A stretch of 64,000 bases of DNA from Bacteroidia bacterium. GTDB lineage: Bacteria > Bacteroidota > Bacteroidia > UBA4408. Location: contig JADLFI010000018.1 of assembly GCA_020845635.1 (NCBI GenBank), forward strand, positions 124,001-188,000, read 5' to 3'. Positions within the stretch are counted from its first letter, which is position 1. Each line of letters opens with the position of its first letter. The position numbers were made by a program, and so were the translations under genes. Below the pieces are notes generated by a model. That model saw nothing but the letters and a program-made list of their open reading frames with translations, made no database searches and had not been told where the DNA came from. Shown here in pieces: positions 24,082-33,154 of the stretch.

Positions 24082-25026
24082 ATGAGTAAACAGTATAACA
24101 AAATACCACTTAGTTTTCAAAAACAAATAGAACTGCTAAAAAGCAGGCATTTGATAATAGAAGATGAAGCCAAGGCATTATCTTGTTTGCAAGAAATAAG
24201 CTATTACAGGTTAAGTGCCTATTTTTTACCCTATCAATGTGCTAAAGATGTTTTTAATAATAACCAAACTTTCAACCAAATTATTAAAACTTATTCTTTC
24301 GACAGAGAATTGCGATTATTAGTTTTTGATTGTATTGAAAGAATTGAAGTTGCTATAAGAACACAATTTATTTACCAAATGGCATTATTTTATAATGATA
24401 GCCATTGGCAAGATAATCAAACTCTATTTATTACTCCCTATTACAACAAAATTGGCAATTTAATTAATCCTTATGCCGATTTTCAAGCAATAATATCCAA
24501 AGCAAAAACAGCCCGCACACCTGAAACATTTATAAAACACTATATTAATACCTACCATAAACCAAGCAACCCACCCAGTTGGATGTGTTTTGAGCTACTA
24601 ACCATTGGCGAATTATCGCACATTTACAGAGGATTAAAAAATAATGCTGATAAAAAACGAATTGCCAATTTTTTTGAAGTACACCCTACTGTTTTTACTT
24701 CGTGGCTGCATACACTTACTTATGTACGCAACATTTGTGCACACCATAGCCGTTTGTGGAACAGAGATTTGGCTATTGAGCCCGAAAAATTATTAAAACC
24801 CAAAGGCAATTGGATAGCTAAACCTTATGAAAATAACAAACGAGTGTTTTATTTTCTTTGTGTGTTGAGGTATTTGCTTTTACGAGCCAATCCAAGTAAT
24901 AGTATGAAACAAAAATTAGAAAACTTATTTAATAAATACCCAACAGTTCCAATAAAGTTTTTGGGTATTCCTTCAGATGGGAAAGGTAATTTATTAGATT
25001 GGAAAATCGAACCTCTTTGGAAATAA
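24082..25026 (+). CDS. Abi family protein (Abi_2, AbiD/AbiF-like HEPN toxin)
   Basis: A 314-residue abortive-infection protein. Conserved blocks are IPLSFQKQIELLKSRHLII, SYYRLSAYFLPYQ, SFDRELRLLVFDCIERIEVAIRTQ and the HEPN ribonuclease motif VRNICAHHSRLWNR, with Arg216 and His221 in the R-x4-H pattern. HEPN proteins of this family are thought to cleave RNA and stop growth after phage infection. It starts eight bases after the terminator of the candidate RNA and ends three bases before hsdR. The module lies between a truncated and an intact copy of the hsdR start. It is intact by length. Confidence 0.92.
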   Translation: MSKQYNKIPLSFQKQIELLKSRHLIIEDEAKALSCLQEISYYRLSAYFLPYQCAKDVFNNNQTFNQIIKTYSFDRELRLLVFDCIERIEVAIRTQFIYQMALFYNDSHWQDNQTLFITPYYNKIGNLINPYADFQAIISKAKTARTPETFIKHYINTYHKPSNPPSWMCFELLTIGELSHIYRGLKNNADKKRIANFFEVHPTVFTSWLHTLTYVRNICAHHSRLWNRDLAIEPEKLLKPKGNWIAKPYENNKRVFYFLCVLRYLLLRANPSNSMKQKLENLFNKYPTVPIKFLGIPSDGKGNLLDWKIEPLWK

Positions 25027-25029
25027 ACG

Positions 25030-27951
25030 ATGGCTAAACAACCCGAACAAATATTAGAAGAACAATTAGTAACACAACTTCAAAAGTTGGGCTATGGCTT
25101 GGTGAATATCAAAGACGAAAAGGAACTGCTTGCCAACCTGAAAACGCAATTAGAGAAACACAACAACATTCAGTTCAGTCCCAAAGAATTTGAACGGGTG
25201 CTAAATATATTGAGTAAAGGTTCGGTATTTGAAAAAGCCAAAACCCTACGCCAAAAACAACACATTGTAAGAGATAATGGCGACAACCTTTATTTTGAGT
25301 TTATCAACGTAGAGCACTGGTGCCAAAACCAATTTCAGGTTACGCATCAAGTAACTATGGAAGGCAAATACAAAAACCGCTATGATGTTACTATTCTCAT
25401 CAACGGTTTGCCAATGGTACAAATTGAACTAAAACGCAGAGGGCTGGAGCTGAAAGAGGCGTTTAACCAAATTAACCGCTATCAACGCCATTCATTTGGT
25501 GCAAACTCTGCCTTGTTTCAATACATTCAGATTTTTATCATTAGCAACGGAGTAAATACAAAATATTACGCCAATAACAGGCATCAATCATTCAAGCAAA
25601 CTTTTTACTGGACAGACAAGGAAAATAAACGCCTTACCAACATAGTAAACGGCTTTACATCTGAATTTTTAGAGCCCTGCCACATCAGCAAAATGATATG
25701 TAAATACATTGTACTGAACGAAATCAACAAGATTTTAATGGTGCTTCGCCCTTATCAGTTTTTTGCCGTTGAAGCCTTGATTGACCGTGTGAAGAACAGC
25801 AACAAAAACGGATATATCTGGCACACCACAGGTTCGGGTAAAACATTAACCAGTTTCAAAGCCAGCCAGATTTTAATGAATTTACCACAGGTGAAAAAAG
25901 TGGTTTTTGTGGTGGACAGAAAAGATTTGGATTACCAAACCAACAAGGAGTTCAACAGCTTTAGCAAAGGTTGTATTGATGGCACCGACAACACCAAACA
26001 ATTAGTAAAACAGTTTTCAGACGATACCAAACTGATTGTAACCACCATTCAGAAACTCAATACTGCCATCAGCAAAAAGCAGTATTTGGGCAAAATGGAA
26101 AAATTGAAAGACGAAAAAATCGTTTTCATTTTTGACGAATGCCACCGTTCGCAATTTGGCGAAACACACAGCCGCATCAAGTCATTTTTCAACAATATAC
26201 AGATGTTCGGCTTTACAGGCACACCCATTTTTGCCGACAATGCCGTAAAAAATGAATTGGGCAAGCGAACTACCAAAGAACTGTTTGCCGACTGTCTGCA
26301 CAAATATGTGATTACAGATGCCATTAAAGACGAAAATGTATTGAAATTTTCAGTTGAATATGTGGGCAGATATTATCGTAAAGATGCGATTAATAGCGCC
26401 TCCACAGCCAACGAAATTGATATTGAGGTAGAAGACATTGACAAAAAAGAGTTGATGGAATCACCTATGCGATTGGAGAAAATTGCCGATTACATTTTGG
26501 CACATCACAACCGTAAAACATCTAATCGAGATTTTACCGCTATGTTTTGCGTAAGCAGTGTAGAAACGCTAATAAAGTATTACCACATTTTTCAACGCAA
26601 AAAAGAAGAAGGCAAACACAACCTGAGAATTGCTACCATTTTCAGCTATGCAAGCAATGAAGATGATGCAGATGCCAACGGTTTATTTACGAATAACGAA
26701 TTTGATAATTACAAATTACCGGCTGCTGCAGAACCAAAAATTGAATACATAAATGAAAACGTAATTCGTAATTCTACATTTGCAATTAATCCACACAGCC
26801 GTGAAAAATTAGATGAATTTATAGGGCATTACAACCAAATGTTTGAAACGAAATTCTCCACCAAAGACAGTGAGAGTTTTTACAACTATTACAACGACAT
26901 TTCCAAGAAAGTAAAGGAGCGCAAGATTGATATTTTGTTGGTGGTAAATATGTTTCTGACCGGATTTGACAGCCCAACTTTGAACACTTTGTATGTTGAC
27001 AAAAATTTGCGTTATCATGGCTTGATACAAGCGTATTCAAGAACCAACCGAATTTTAAACGAACAAAAATCGCAAGGCAACATCATTGTTTTCCGAAACC
27101 TGAAAAATGCTACTGACGAAGCCATTACTTTGTTCAGCAATAAAGAAGCGATAGAGGTTATTATCATGAAACCTTATGAGGATTATGTAAGCAAGTTTGA
27201 TGAAGCTTTTAATTCCTTACTGGAAATTACGCCAACTGTAAACAGTGTAAACAACCTGCAAACCGAAAATGACGAACTGGAATTTATCAAGGCGTTTCGC
27301 GAACTCATAAGGATTAAAAACATTTTAACTGCCTTTGCCGACTTCAAATGGGAAGATTTGGCAATGAATGAGCAGTTGTTTGAAGATTACAAAAGCAAAT
27401 ACCTTGACCTATATGACAAAGTAAAAAGCCACCACCAAAAAGAGAAAGTTTCCATTTTGGAAGATGTGGACTTTGAATTGGAACTCATTCACCGTGACGA
27501 AATCAATGTGGCATACATCATTCAATTGCTCATAAAACTGAAGTCAAAAGCGCAGAAAGACACTTCTCAAGCAGAAAAAGAAATTTTCAGTTTACTGAAT
27601 ACCGAATCAAATTTAAGAAGCAAACGAGAACTGATAGAGAAATTCATTCAGGAGAATTTGCCTGTATTGGAAGATGAGGAAGATATTCCCGAAGCATTTG
27701 AAAAGTTCTGGACAGCAGAACAGCAAAAAGCTTTCAATAAATTAGTGAAAGAAGAAAATCTTTCAGCCGAAAAAACCCAAACCTTGATTGAAGATTACTT
27801 GTATGCAGAACGAGAACCTTTGCGAGATGAAATTTTAGAATTGTTGGAAGGCGAAAAACCATCGGTTTTGGAACGCAAAAAAACAGGCGACAGAATTTTA
27901 AGTAAAATCCTGGGCTTTGTAGAAACTTTTATAAACGGAATGACGAATTGA
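25030..27951 (+). CDS. hsdR: Type I restriction-modification system R subunit
   Basis: A 973-residue motor and nuclease subunit. The N-terminal PD-(D/E)xK nuclease core is RYDVTILINGLPMVQIELKR (Asp119, Glu133, Lys135). The superfamily 2 helicase domain has Walker A TTGSGKT (266-272), DECH (369-372), FGFTGTPIF and the later LLVVNMFLTGFDSPTLNTLYVDK and QAYSRTNRIL motifs. The C-terminal 250 residues are helical and would contact HsdM/HsdS. It translocates DNA with ATP and cuts unmodified DNA. It looks complete, so the RM system may be active despite the cargo insertions. Confidence 0.96.
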   Translation: MAKQPEQILEEQLVTQLQKLGYGLVNIKDEKELLANLKTQLEKHNNIQFSPKEFERVLNILSKGSVFEKAKTLRQKQHIVRDNGDNLYFEFINVEHWCQNQFQVTHQVTMEGKYKNRYDVTILINGLPMVQIELKRRGLELKEAFNQINRYQRHSFGANSALFQYIQIFIISNGVNTKYYANNRHQSFKQTFYWTDKENKRLTNIVNGFTSEFLEPCHISKMICKYIVLNEINKILMVLRPYQFFAVEALIDRVKNSNKNGYIWHTTGSGKTLTSFKASQILMNLPQVKKVVFVVDRKDLDYQTNKEFNSFSKGCIDGTDNTKQLVKQFSDDTKLIVTTIQKLNTAISKKQYLGKMEKLKDEKIVFIFDECHRSQFGETHSRIKSFFNNIQMFGFTGTPIFADNAVKNELGKRTTKELFADCLHKYVITDAIKDENVLKFSVEYVGRYYRKDAINSASTANEIDIEVEDIDKKELMESPMRLEKIADYILAHHNRKTSNRDFTAMFCVSSVETLIKYYHIFQRKKEEGKHNLRIATIFSYASNEDDADANGLFTNNEFDNYKLPAAAEPKIEYINENVIRNSTFAINPHSREKLDEFIGHYNQMFETKFSTKDSESFYNYYNDISKKVKERKIDILLVVNMFLTGFDSPTLNTLYVDKNLRYHGLIQAYSRTNRILNEQKSQGNIIVFRNLKNATDEAITLFSNKEAIEVIIMKPYEDYVSKFDEAFNSLLEITPTVNSVNNLQTENDELEFIKAFRELIRIKNILTAFADFKWEDLAMNEQLFEDYKSKYLDLYDKVKSHHQKEKVSILEDVDFELELIHRDEINVAYIIQLLIKLKSKAQKDTSQAEKEIFSLLNTESNLRSKRELIEKFIQENLPVLEDEEDIPEAFEKFWTAEQQKAFNKLVKEENLSAEKTQTLIEDYLYAEREPLRDEILELLEGEKPSVLERKKTGDRILSKILGFVETFINGMTN

Positions 27952-28336
27952 TATGAATGTAATCAACCTTTTGTTCCGCTTGTTCCTGACACAAAGCATG
28001 CACATTGCCTAGTTGCTGCCTAAGAGGACACAAAACATAAAATATTTAATCATGTTTGTTACATTTACTTTTCAGCAGTAAATATTTATTGTTTCTTATT
28101 ACCTTATGGTAATCCAACAAATTAAACCTAAAGCATTTTATTTTCTAAATGCTCATTATCCTTGTTTTTTGGAAAAATGAAATTTAATATCTGACCTGAT
28201 GATGGCAAGGCAAAAGCTTATTAAAATTAAATTAAACTCATAGAAGTAGTATCTCATTAAATTATGTCAATAAAGGTTTTTTATTGAGTATTTATTCTAC
28301 ATTCGTGCCTTTATTTTTTACAATACACACAATATA
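27952..28336. other. Right border region of the island
   Basis: About 385 AT-rich bases between hsdR and the lipoprotein gene. No coding frame, tRNA, transposase or convincing repeat is seen. TACATTCG at 28298-28305 is a near-match to the -7 consensus for the next gene. Confidence 0.45.
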
Positions 28337-29266
28337 TTGGGTTTATTGCCGTTTGTTAATCATGTAAAGGTTAAAGCATTGTCAAAATATATACTTTTAT
28401 TTTTTCTTTCTGTCATTGCATTCATATTTAATGGTTGCAATGTGTTTGATAAAGAGGAGCCTATTCCGTCTTATGTCCGTATTAGCGCTGTGGGTTTTCA
28501 AACCGAACCTAACAGTTTGCAGGGCACATCATCATCAAATATTACCGATGCTTGGGTTTATGTTAATGATCAATTGCAGGGGGTATATCCATTGCCTACA
28601 AGGTTTCCAATACTAACCAGTGGAAAATCAAATATTACCATTCGTGCCGGAATTATAGAAAACGGAATTGATGCTACCCGTATAGAATATCCTTTTTATA
28701 ATAGTTGGGATTCAATAGTAGAATTAAAAACCAAAGAAATATTAAGTATTCATCCTAAAATTATAAACTATAAGCCTGGAACGGTGTTTCACTTAATTGA
28801 AGATTTTGAAGGTTTAGGAATAAATTTTGAAAAAACTTCGAGCAGTTTAAATGATATTGGAAAAACCAGTAATTCAGAAATAGTTTTTGAAGGGATGAAT
28901 TGCGGAAAATTTGAGATTTTGACCGGAACTACCGATGTAACTGTTGCCACCATAAAATTATACGACTTACCTAAGCAAGGAAATGATGTTTTCTTGGAAA
29001 TGAATTACAAAATAAACCAAAATATGGAAGTGGGTATAATGGCGCAAAATGGGGGGCAAATTACTCAATCATCTGTTTTGGGTTTACGTGCAACAACTAC
29101 CGATAGTGGAACTACACAATGGAAGAAAACATATATTAATTTAACTCAGGCCATATCATCGCAACCTTATGCCAGTGGCTTTAAAGTATATTTCTTTGCC
29201 GAAAAGGCTGATAGTGTTGATTTTCCGGTATTTTATATTGATAATGTAAAACTTATAAGTTTTTAA
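28337..29266 (+). CDS. Lipoprotein of unknown function
   Basis: A 309-residue protein with a positively charged start, a hydrophobic stretch (YILLFFLSVIAFIFNGC) and a lipobox FNGC with Cys near residue 34. It is therefore lipidated and exported. The mature part is beta-rich and predicted to be extracytoplasmic. It contains two parts: one near residues 45-145 like a carbohydrate-binding or Ig-like fold, and one near 155-309 with paired strands and a closing FYIDNVKLISF. That closing pattern is typical of jelly-roll domains. It ends one base before the sugar transferase gene, which hints at a role with surface polysaccharide. I do not recognise a named family. Confidence 0.7.
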   Translation: MGLLPFVNHVKVKALSKYILLFFLSVIAFIFNGCNVFDKEEPIPSYVRISAVGFQTEPNSLQGTSSSNITDAWVYVNDQLQGVYPLPTRFPILTSGKSNITIRAGIIENGIDATRIEYPFYNSWDSIVELKTKEILSIHPKIINYKPGTVFHLIEDFEGLGINFEKTSSSLNDIGKTSNSEIVFEGMNCGKFEILTGTTDVTVATIKLYDLPKQGNDVFLEMNYKINQNMEVGIMAQNGGQITQSSVLGLRATTTDSGTTQWKKTYINLTQAISSQPYASGFKVYFFAEKADSVDFPVFYIDNVKLISF

Positions 29267-29267
29267 T

Positions 29268-30695
29268 ATGCAACTAAATAAAAAAACTTATATATGGTTG
29301 TTGGTATTTTTTGATATTCTTGCTGCGGCATTGTCATGGACATTATTTTACATTTTCAGAAAATCAGAAATTGAAAGTGCAAAATTTGGTTTCAATATCC
29401 CTATAGAGTTTAATCATAAGTTTTACATAGCTTTAATATTAATTCCACTTTTTTGGTTGCTTCTATACATAAGTATTGGAAGCTATAAGAATATATATCG
29501 AAAATCACGTTTGCGTGAGTTAGGCCAAACATCGGGGATTACTGCAATAGGTGTGGTTGTTTTATTTTTTGTTTTGTTGCTTGATGATGAAATATACTCT
29601 TATAAGGCATATTACCGTTTGTTTCTGGCACTGTTATTATTTCATTTTACTTTAACAGTTCTTTTTCGACTTATCATTACCACTATTATTGTAAAAAACG
29701 TACATAATAAAGTAATTACATTTCCAACTCTAATCATAGGTTCCAATGCCAATGCACTAAATATTTATAATGAAATAGAAAACTTACGGAACTCATCAGG
29801 AAATAAATTTGTTGGCTTTATTCATATCGAAAATAAAAATGGCAGCACTTATTTAATTGAAAAACATATTAAGCACCTGGGCGAACTTTCTGATTTGAAT
29901 GAAGTCATTAATAAAAATAATATTGAAGAGGTTATTATAGCCATTGAGTCATCAGAGCACGAATTTTTGAAAGAAATAATTAACAGGTTAGATAGTTTTA
30001 ATGTAATTATTAAAATTATTCCTGATATGTACGATATTTTGAGCGGTTCGGTAAAAATGACTTCAATTTTTGGCGCCCCGTTAATAGAAATATCGCGAAA
30101 CATTATGCCTAGTTGGCAACGTGCTATTAAGCGTATGTTTGATATTGTTATTTCAATTACTGCATTAACCCTGTTCTCACCCATATACATTATTACAGCC
30201 ATTATAGTTAAACTAACTTCCAAAGGTCCGGCTATTTACTCGCACCAAAGAATTGGCATACATGGCAAACCTTTTATGATTCATAAGTTCCGATCAATGT
30301 ATGTTGATGCTGAGAAAAACGGGCCTATGCTGAGCAGTAAGAACGATAGCAGAATTACCAAGTTTGGACGTTTTATGCGCAAGGTTAGACTCGATGAAAT
30401 TCCACAATTTTATAATGTATTAATTGGAGAAATGAGTTTGGTGGGACCTCGTCCCGAAAGGCAGCATTTTATAGATTTAATTATGCAAAAAGCACCACAT
30501 TACCGCCATTTACATAAGGTAAAACCCGGAATTACCAGTTGGGGGCAAGTAAAATATGGTTATGCCGAGAATGTTGAACAAATGATTGAAAGGCTTAGAT
30601 ACGATTTGTTGTACATTGAAAATATGAGTCTTGCGCTTGATTTTAAAATTCTAATTTACACCGTACTAATAGTGGTTCAAGGGCGCGGAAAATAA
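29268..30695 (+). CDS. Exopolysaccharide-initiating polyprenyl glycosylphosphotransferase
   Basis: A 475-residue inner-membrane enzyme of the WbaP/WcaJ family that loads a sugar phosphate on undecaprenyl phosphate to start a repeat unit. Four N-terminal membrane helices (about residues 8-150) precede a Rossmann-like middle domain. A fifth hydrophobic segment (MFDIVISITALTLFSPIYIITAIIVKL) leads into the catalytic domain with HKFRSMYVDAE, LDEIPQFYNVLIGEMSLVGPRPE and KPGITSWGQVKYGYAE. The sugar cannot be determined here. UDP-xylose synthase and a likely Wzc-like gene elsewhere in the window fit a capsule or exopolysaccharide pathway. Confidence 0.92.
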   Translation: MQLNKKTYIWLLVFFDILAAALSWTLFYIFRKSEIESAKFGFNIPIEFNHKFYIALILIPLFWLLLYISIGSYKNIYRKSRLRELGQTSGITAIGVVVLFFVLLLDDEIYSYKAYYRLFLALLLFHFTLTVLFRLIITTIIVKNVHNKVITFPTLIIGSNANALNIYNEIENLRNSSGNKFVGFIHIENKNGSTYLIEKHIKHLGELSDLNEVINKNNIEEVIIAIESSEHEFLKEIINRLDSFNVIIKIIPDMYDILSGSVKMTSIFGAPLIEISRNIMPSWQRAIKRMFDIVISITALTLFSPIYIITAIIVKLTSKGPAIYSHQRIGIHGKPFMIHKFRSMYVDAEKNGPMLSSKNDSRITKFGRFMRKVRLDEIPQFYNVLIGEMSLVGPRPERQHFIDLIMQKAPHYRHLHKVKPGITSWGQVKYGYAENVEQMIERLRYDLLYIENMSLALDFKILIYTVLIVVQGRGK

Positions 30696-30796
30696 TTTTT
30701 GTGAGTGTAATAGCTCTGTAAAACAAGGTGTAGGAGCAATAAGTACAAAAGCCATAGTTTTGAACTGCTATAAGATTATTAGATGCAGTATTAAAC

Positions 30797-32041
30797 TTAA
30801 TTTCCGCGTATAGCCTCTACCGGGTCAAGCTGCGATGCAGAATAACTTGGAATAAATCCGGAAATAACTCCAATAAGGATAGACACCGTAATAGCTAAAA
30901 GAATATTGGTAAAACTTAACACTATTCCTAAATCTAGAAGATTATTTGCTATTGATATTCCTATAAACACCAGCAATAAGCCTATAATTCCGCCAATTAA
31001 GCAAAGTATAACCGACTCTAAAAGAAACTGGGTAAGAATAAAAATATTTTTAGCCCCTAATGATTTTTGGATTCCTATAAGCACGGTTCTTTCTTTTACT
31101 GAAACAAACATAATATTTGCAATTCCGAACCCACCAACAATAATAGAGAAGCCACCTATTACCCATCCGGCAAGACCTATAATTGCAAAAATACCATCAA
31201 ACCCTTTTGAGAGCATACTTGTTTCATTCAATGCAAAATTATTATCAGCTAATGGTTTTAGTTTACGGATATTGCGCATAATTCCGGTAATTTCATCTTT
31301 AAGTGCCTCGTTACTTACACCTTCTTTTGCTTGTAATAGTATTTGTGGATTTAAACTTTCATTTCTTAAGTCTAAGATGTTGCGTGCATAGTTTACAGGT
31401 ATAACAACTACATTGTCTAATGAAGCACCCATAATACTATTTCCTTCTTTCATGAAAGTTCCTATTACTTCAAATTTATGACCTAAAATGGTAATAACTT
31501 TTCCTTTTCCTGAAGTATTACCGAACAAGTTAAGGGCAATACTATGTCCAATTATTGCTTTGTTTTTACCGCTGGTGCTTTCTTGTTCGGTAAAATATCT
31601 GCCATCGGCTATTTCAAAAGACTTTACACGTTCATAGTCGTGCGAAACACATTTCAGGCTAATATTTTCAATAATATTATTCCGATATTTTACATTTTTT
31701 GAGGTGCCGGCTTCAAAAGCTCCGGCCTCTGCTAGTTTACTCTTATTTAATATTTGCGGAAGTTCATCAATTATGGGCAAAGGTCTGTTGTAATATTTCC
31801 ACCAAGCATAATCGCCACCGAACTCCCAAGGCCACTTTTGTAAAAATATTACGTTATTTCCAAGTGATGAAACAGATTTACGAACGTTTGCTTCTAATGA
31901 GTCAACCACTGTAAACACAGTAATTATTGAAAAAATACCAATAGAAATACCGAGTAATGAAAGTATGGTTCTGAGCCTATTTGACGTTAAGGAATTTAAC
32001 GCAAACTTCAAACTTTCATAAATAATTTTAGGATAAAGCAA
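30797..32041 (-). CDS. ABC transporter permease, MacB/FtsX-like
   Basis: A 414-residue inner-membrane protein. One N-terminal helix (RTILSLLGISIGIFSIITVFTVV) is followed by a MacB-type periplasmic domain (about 45-270) and then three C-terminal helices typical of FtsX domains. These include the conserved KERTVLIGIQKSLGAK cytoplasmic loop and the ending PSYSASQLDPVEAIRGN. The ATPase partner is not next to it. It follows the lipoprotein gene by 24 bases on the same strand. The substrate may be a lipoprotein, peptide or antibiotic. Confidence 0.9.
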   Translation of the reverse strand: MLYPKIIYESLKFALNSLTSNRLRTILSLLGISIGIFSIITVFTVVDSLEANVRKSVSSLGNNVIFLQKWPWEFGGDYAWWKYYNRPLPIIDELPQILNKSKLAEAGAFEAGTSKNVKYRNNIIENISLKCVSHDYERVKSFEIADGRYFTEQESTSGKNKAIIGHSIALNLFGNTSGKGKVITILGHKFEVIGTFMKEGNSIMGASLDNVVVIPVNYARNILDLRNESLNPQILLQAKEGVSNEALKDEITGIMRNIRKLKPLADNNFALNETSMLSKGFDGIFAIIGLAGWVIGGFSIIVGGFGIANIMFVSVKERTVLIGIQKSLGAKNIFILTQFLLESVILCLIGGIIGLLLVFIGISIANNLLDLGIVLSFTNILLAITVSILIGVISGFIPSYSASQLDPVEAIRGN

Positions 32042-32065
32042 AGTATGTAAATTACAACGAGCCTA

Positions 32066-32785
32066 TTATTGTTTTGATTTTACAAAATCATTTATACCTT
32101 GTGTAAACTTTTTGAATGTATAGGTTCCTCTTTGAAAGTTAGCAACCGGAAAACCATTCCAAACAATACTATTACCATTGGCATCTTTATAGTTATAAAA
32201 TGCCTGCGTGTTATCGGTAAACTCCCATACCATAGTATTATAGGCATCTTTATTAGTTTGGTTTGCGGTAAAGAAAGTTTCGTTTTTTGATTTATTAGGA
32301 AACGAAACATTTACATTGGTAAACTTATGGTAAATTACCTGCTGAAAATAGCTTGAATTTACTCCAACAAGTTGTAATATATCCGACAAAACACCACCCA
32401 CAGCAGCTGTAGCTTGTAATTTAGCCTCAACGGTAAAAGTATTCTGAACATTTTCGCCTACAAAAAACTCCCCGGTATTTAATCTTAAATTAGCGTAATC
32501 AAATACTTGCTTGATTTTACCCGAAACCTCAATCCATTTACTATCTCCATAAACTATTCTTGTAAACATAGGACCTTGGGTTCCTAACATACCATTATCG
32601 TCTGTCAGTTGAATGGCTGTTACCGGAAATGCAAGCTGTGATGTAATATCATTTCCTGCTGCATCTACTGCCGATACCAATTCCCAATTGCCTTGCATGG
32701 CCAATTTGGTTGGTGTTTCTTCTTCTTTACAACCTTGTAATATAATGGTTGCAGTAATTAGGCTAAGAATAATAAATCTCTTCAT
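32066..32785 (-). CDS. Lipoprotein, possibly lipocalin-like
   Basis: A 239-residue exported lipoprotein with signal MKRFIILSLITATIILQGC and lipobox LQGC. It opens after the Cys with LAMQGNWELVSAVDAAGND, a pattern of lipocalin-like proteins of Bacteroidota. The rest is beta-rich, with many aromatic residues. I chose the ATG at 32785 over the one six codons upstream, because a perfect -7 element at 32805-32812 would start transcription at about 32797, downstream of the earlier ATG. The function is unknown. It is probably in an operon with the permease. Confidence 0.72.
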   Translation of the reverse strand: MKRFIILSLITATIILQGCKEEETPTKLAMQGNWELVSAVDAAGNDITSQLAFPVTAIQLTDDNGMLGTQGPMFTRIVYGDSKWIEVSGKIKQVFDYANLRLNTGEFFVGENVQNTFTVEAKLQATAAVGGVLSDILQLVGVNSSYFQQVIYHKFTNVNVSFPNKSKNETFFTANQTNKDAYNTMVWEFTDNTQAFYNYKDANGNSIVWNGFPVANFQRGTYTFKKFTQGINDFVKSKQ

Positions 32786-32804
32786 ATAATAATATTTTCT
32801 CAAA

Positions 32805-32812
32805 CAAATATA
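32805..32812 (-). promoter_or_regulatory. -7 element of the lipoprotein-permease unit
   Basis: On the minus strand TATATTTG, a perfect match. Transcription would begin around 32797, leaving a leader of about 12 bases before the ATG at 32785. Confidence 0.65.
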
Positions 32813-33154
32813 GTACCTCTTTGCAGATTAACCTAATTCATTTTTAATTATTTGGTTTTTGTCAAAATTCGTACCAAACTTATTTATCTCATAAGTTGTA
32901 AATGTTAAACCGTAATTTTATTTAATTTATGATTATACAAAATGAATGGTTATTGATTGTTTTATAATGATTATTATTATAGATACATTATATCAAAAAG
33001 GCTATTAATAGTATTTTATGGAGTGTAAAATAATATTCTGCAAAAAAAGAGATTATTGTTATTTTAGCATTTTTTAAGACTGCTCTAATTATCTGTTTAT
33101 TATTGAGTTAAATTTTTTATAACTTAGTACTTCAATTTATTAATTTTTATAAAA
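32813..33154. other. Divergent intergenic region before the M4 protease
   Basis: About 340 very AT-rich bases with no coding frame. TAACTTAG at 33120-33127, with TTG at 33103-33105, is a weak promoter candidate for the protease gene. Nothing else is seen. Confidence 0.4.

Noticed and set aside
16804-28336. Integrative element with tRNA attachment site
   Set aside because: No tRNA, integrase or terminal direct repeat is visible at either border, so the island looks assembled by recombination rather than by site-specific integration.
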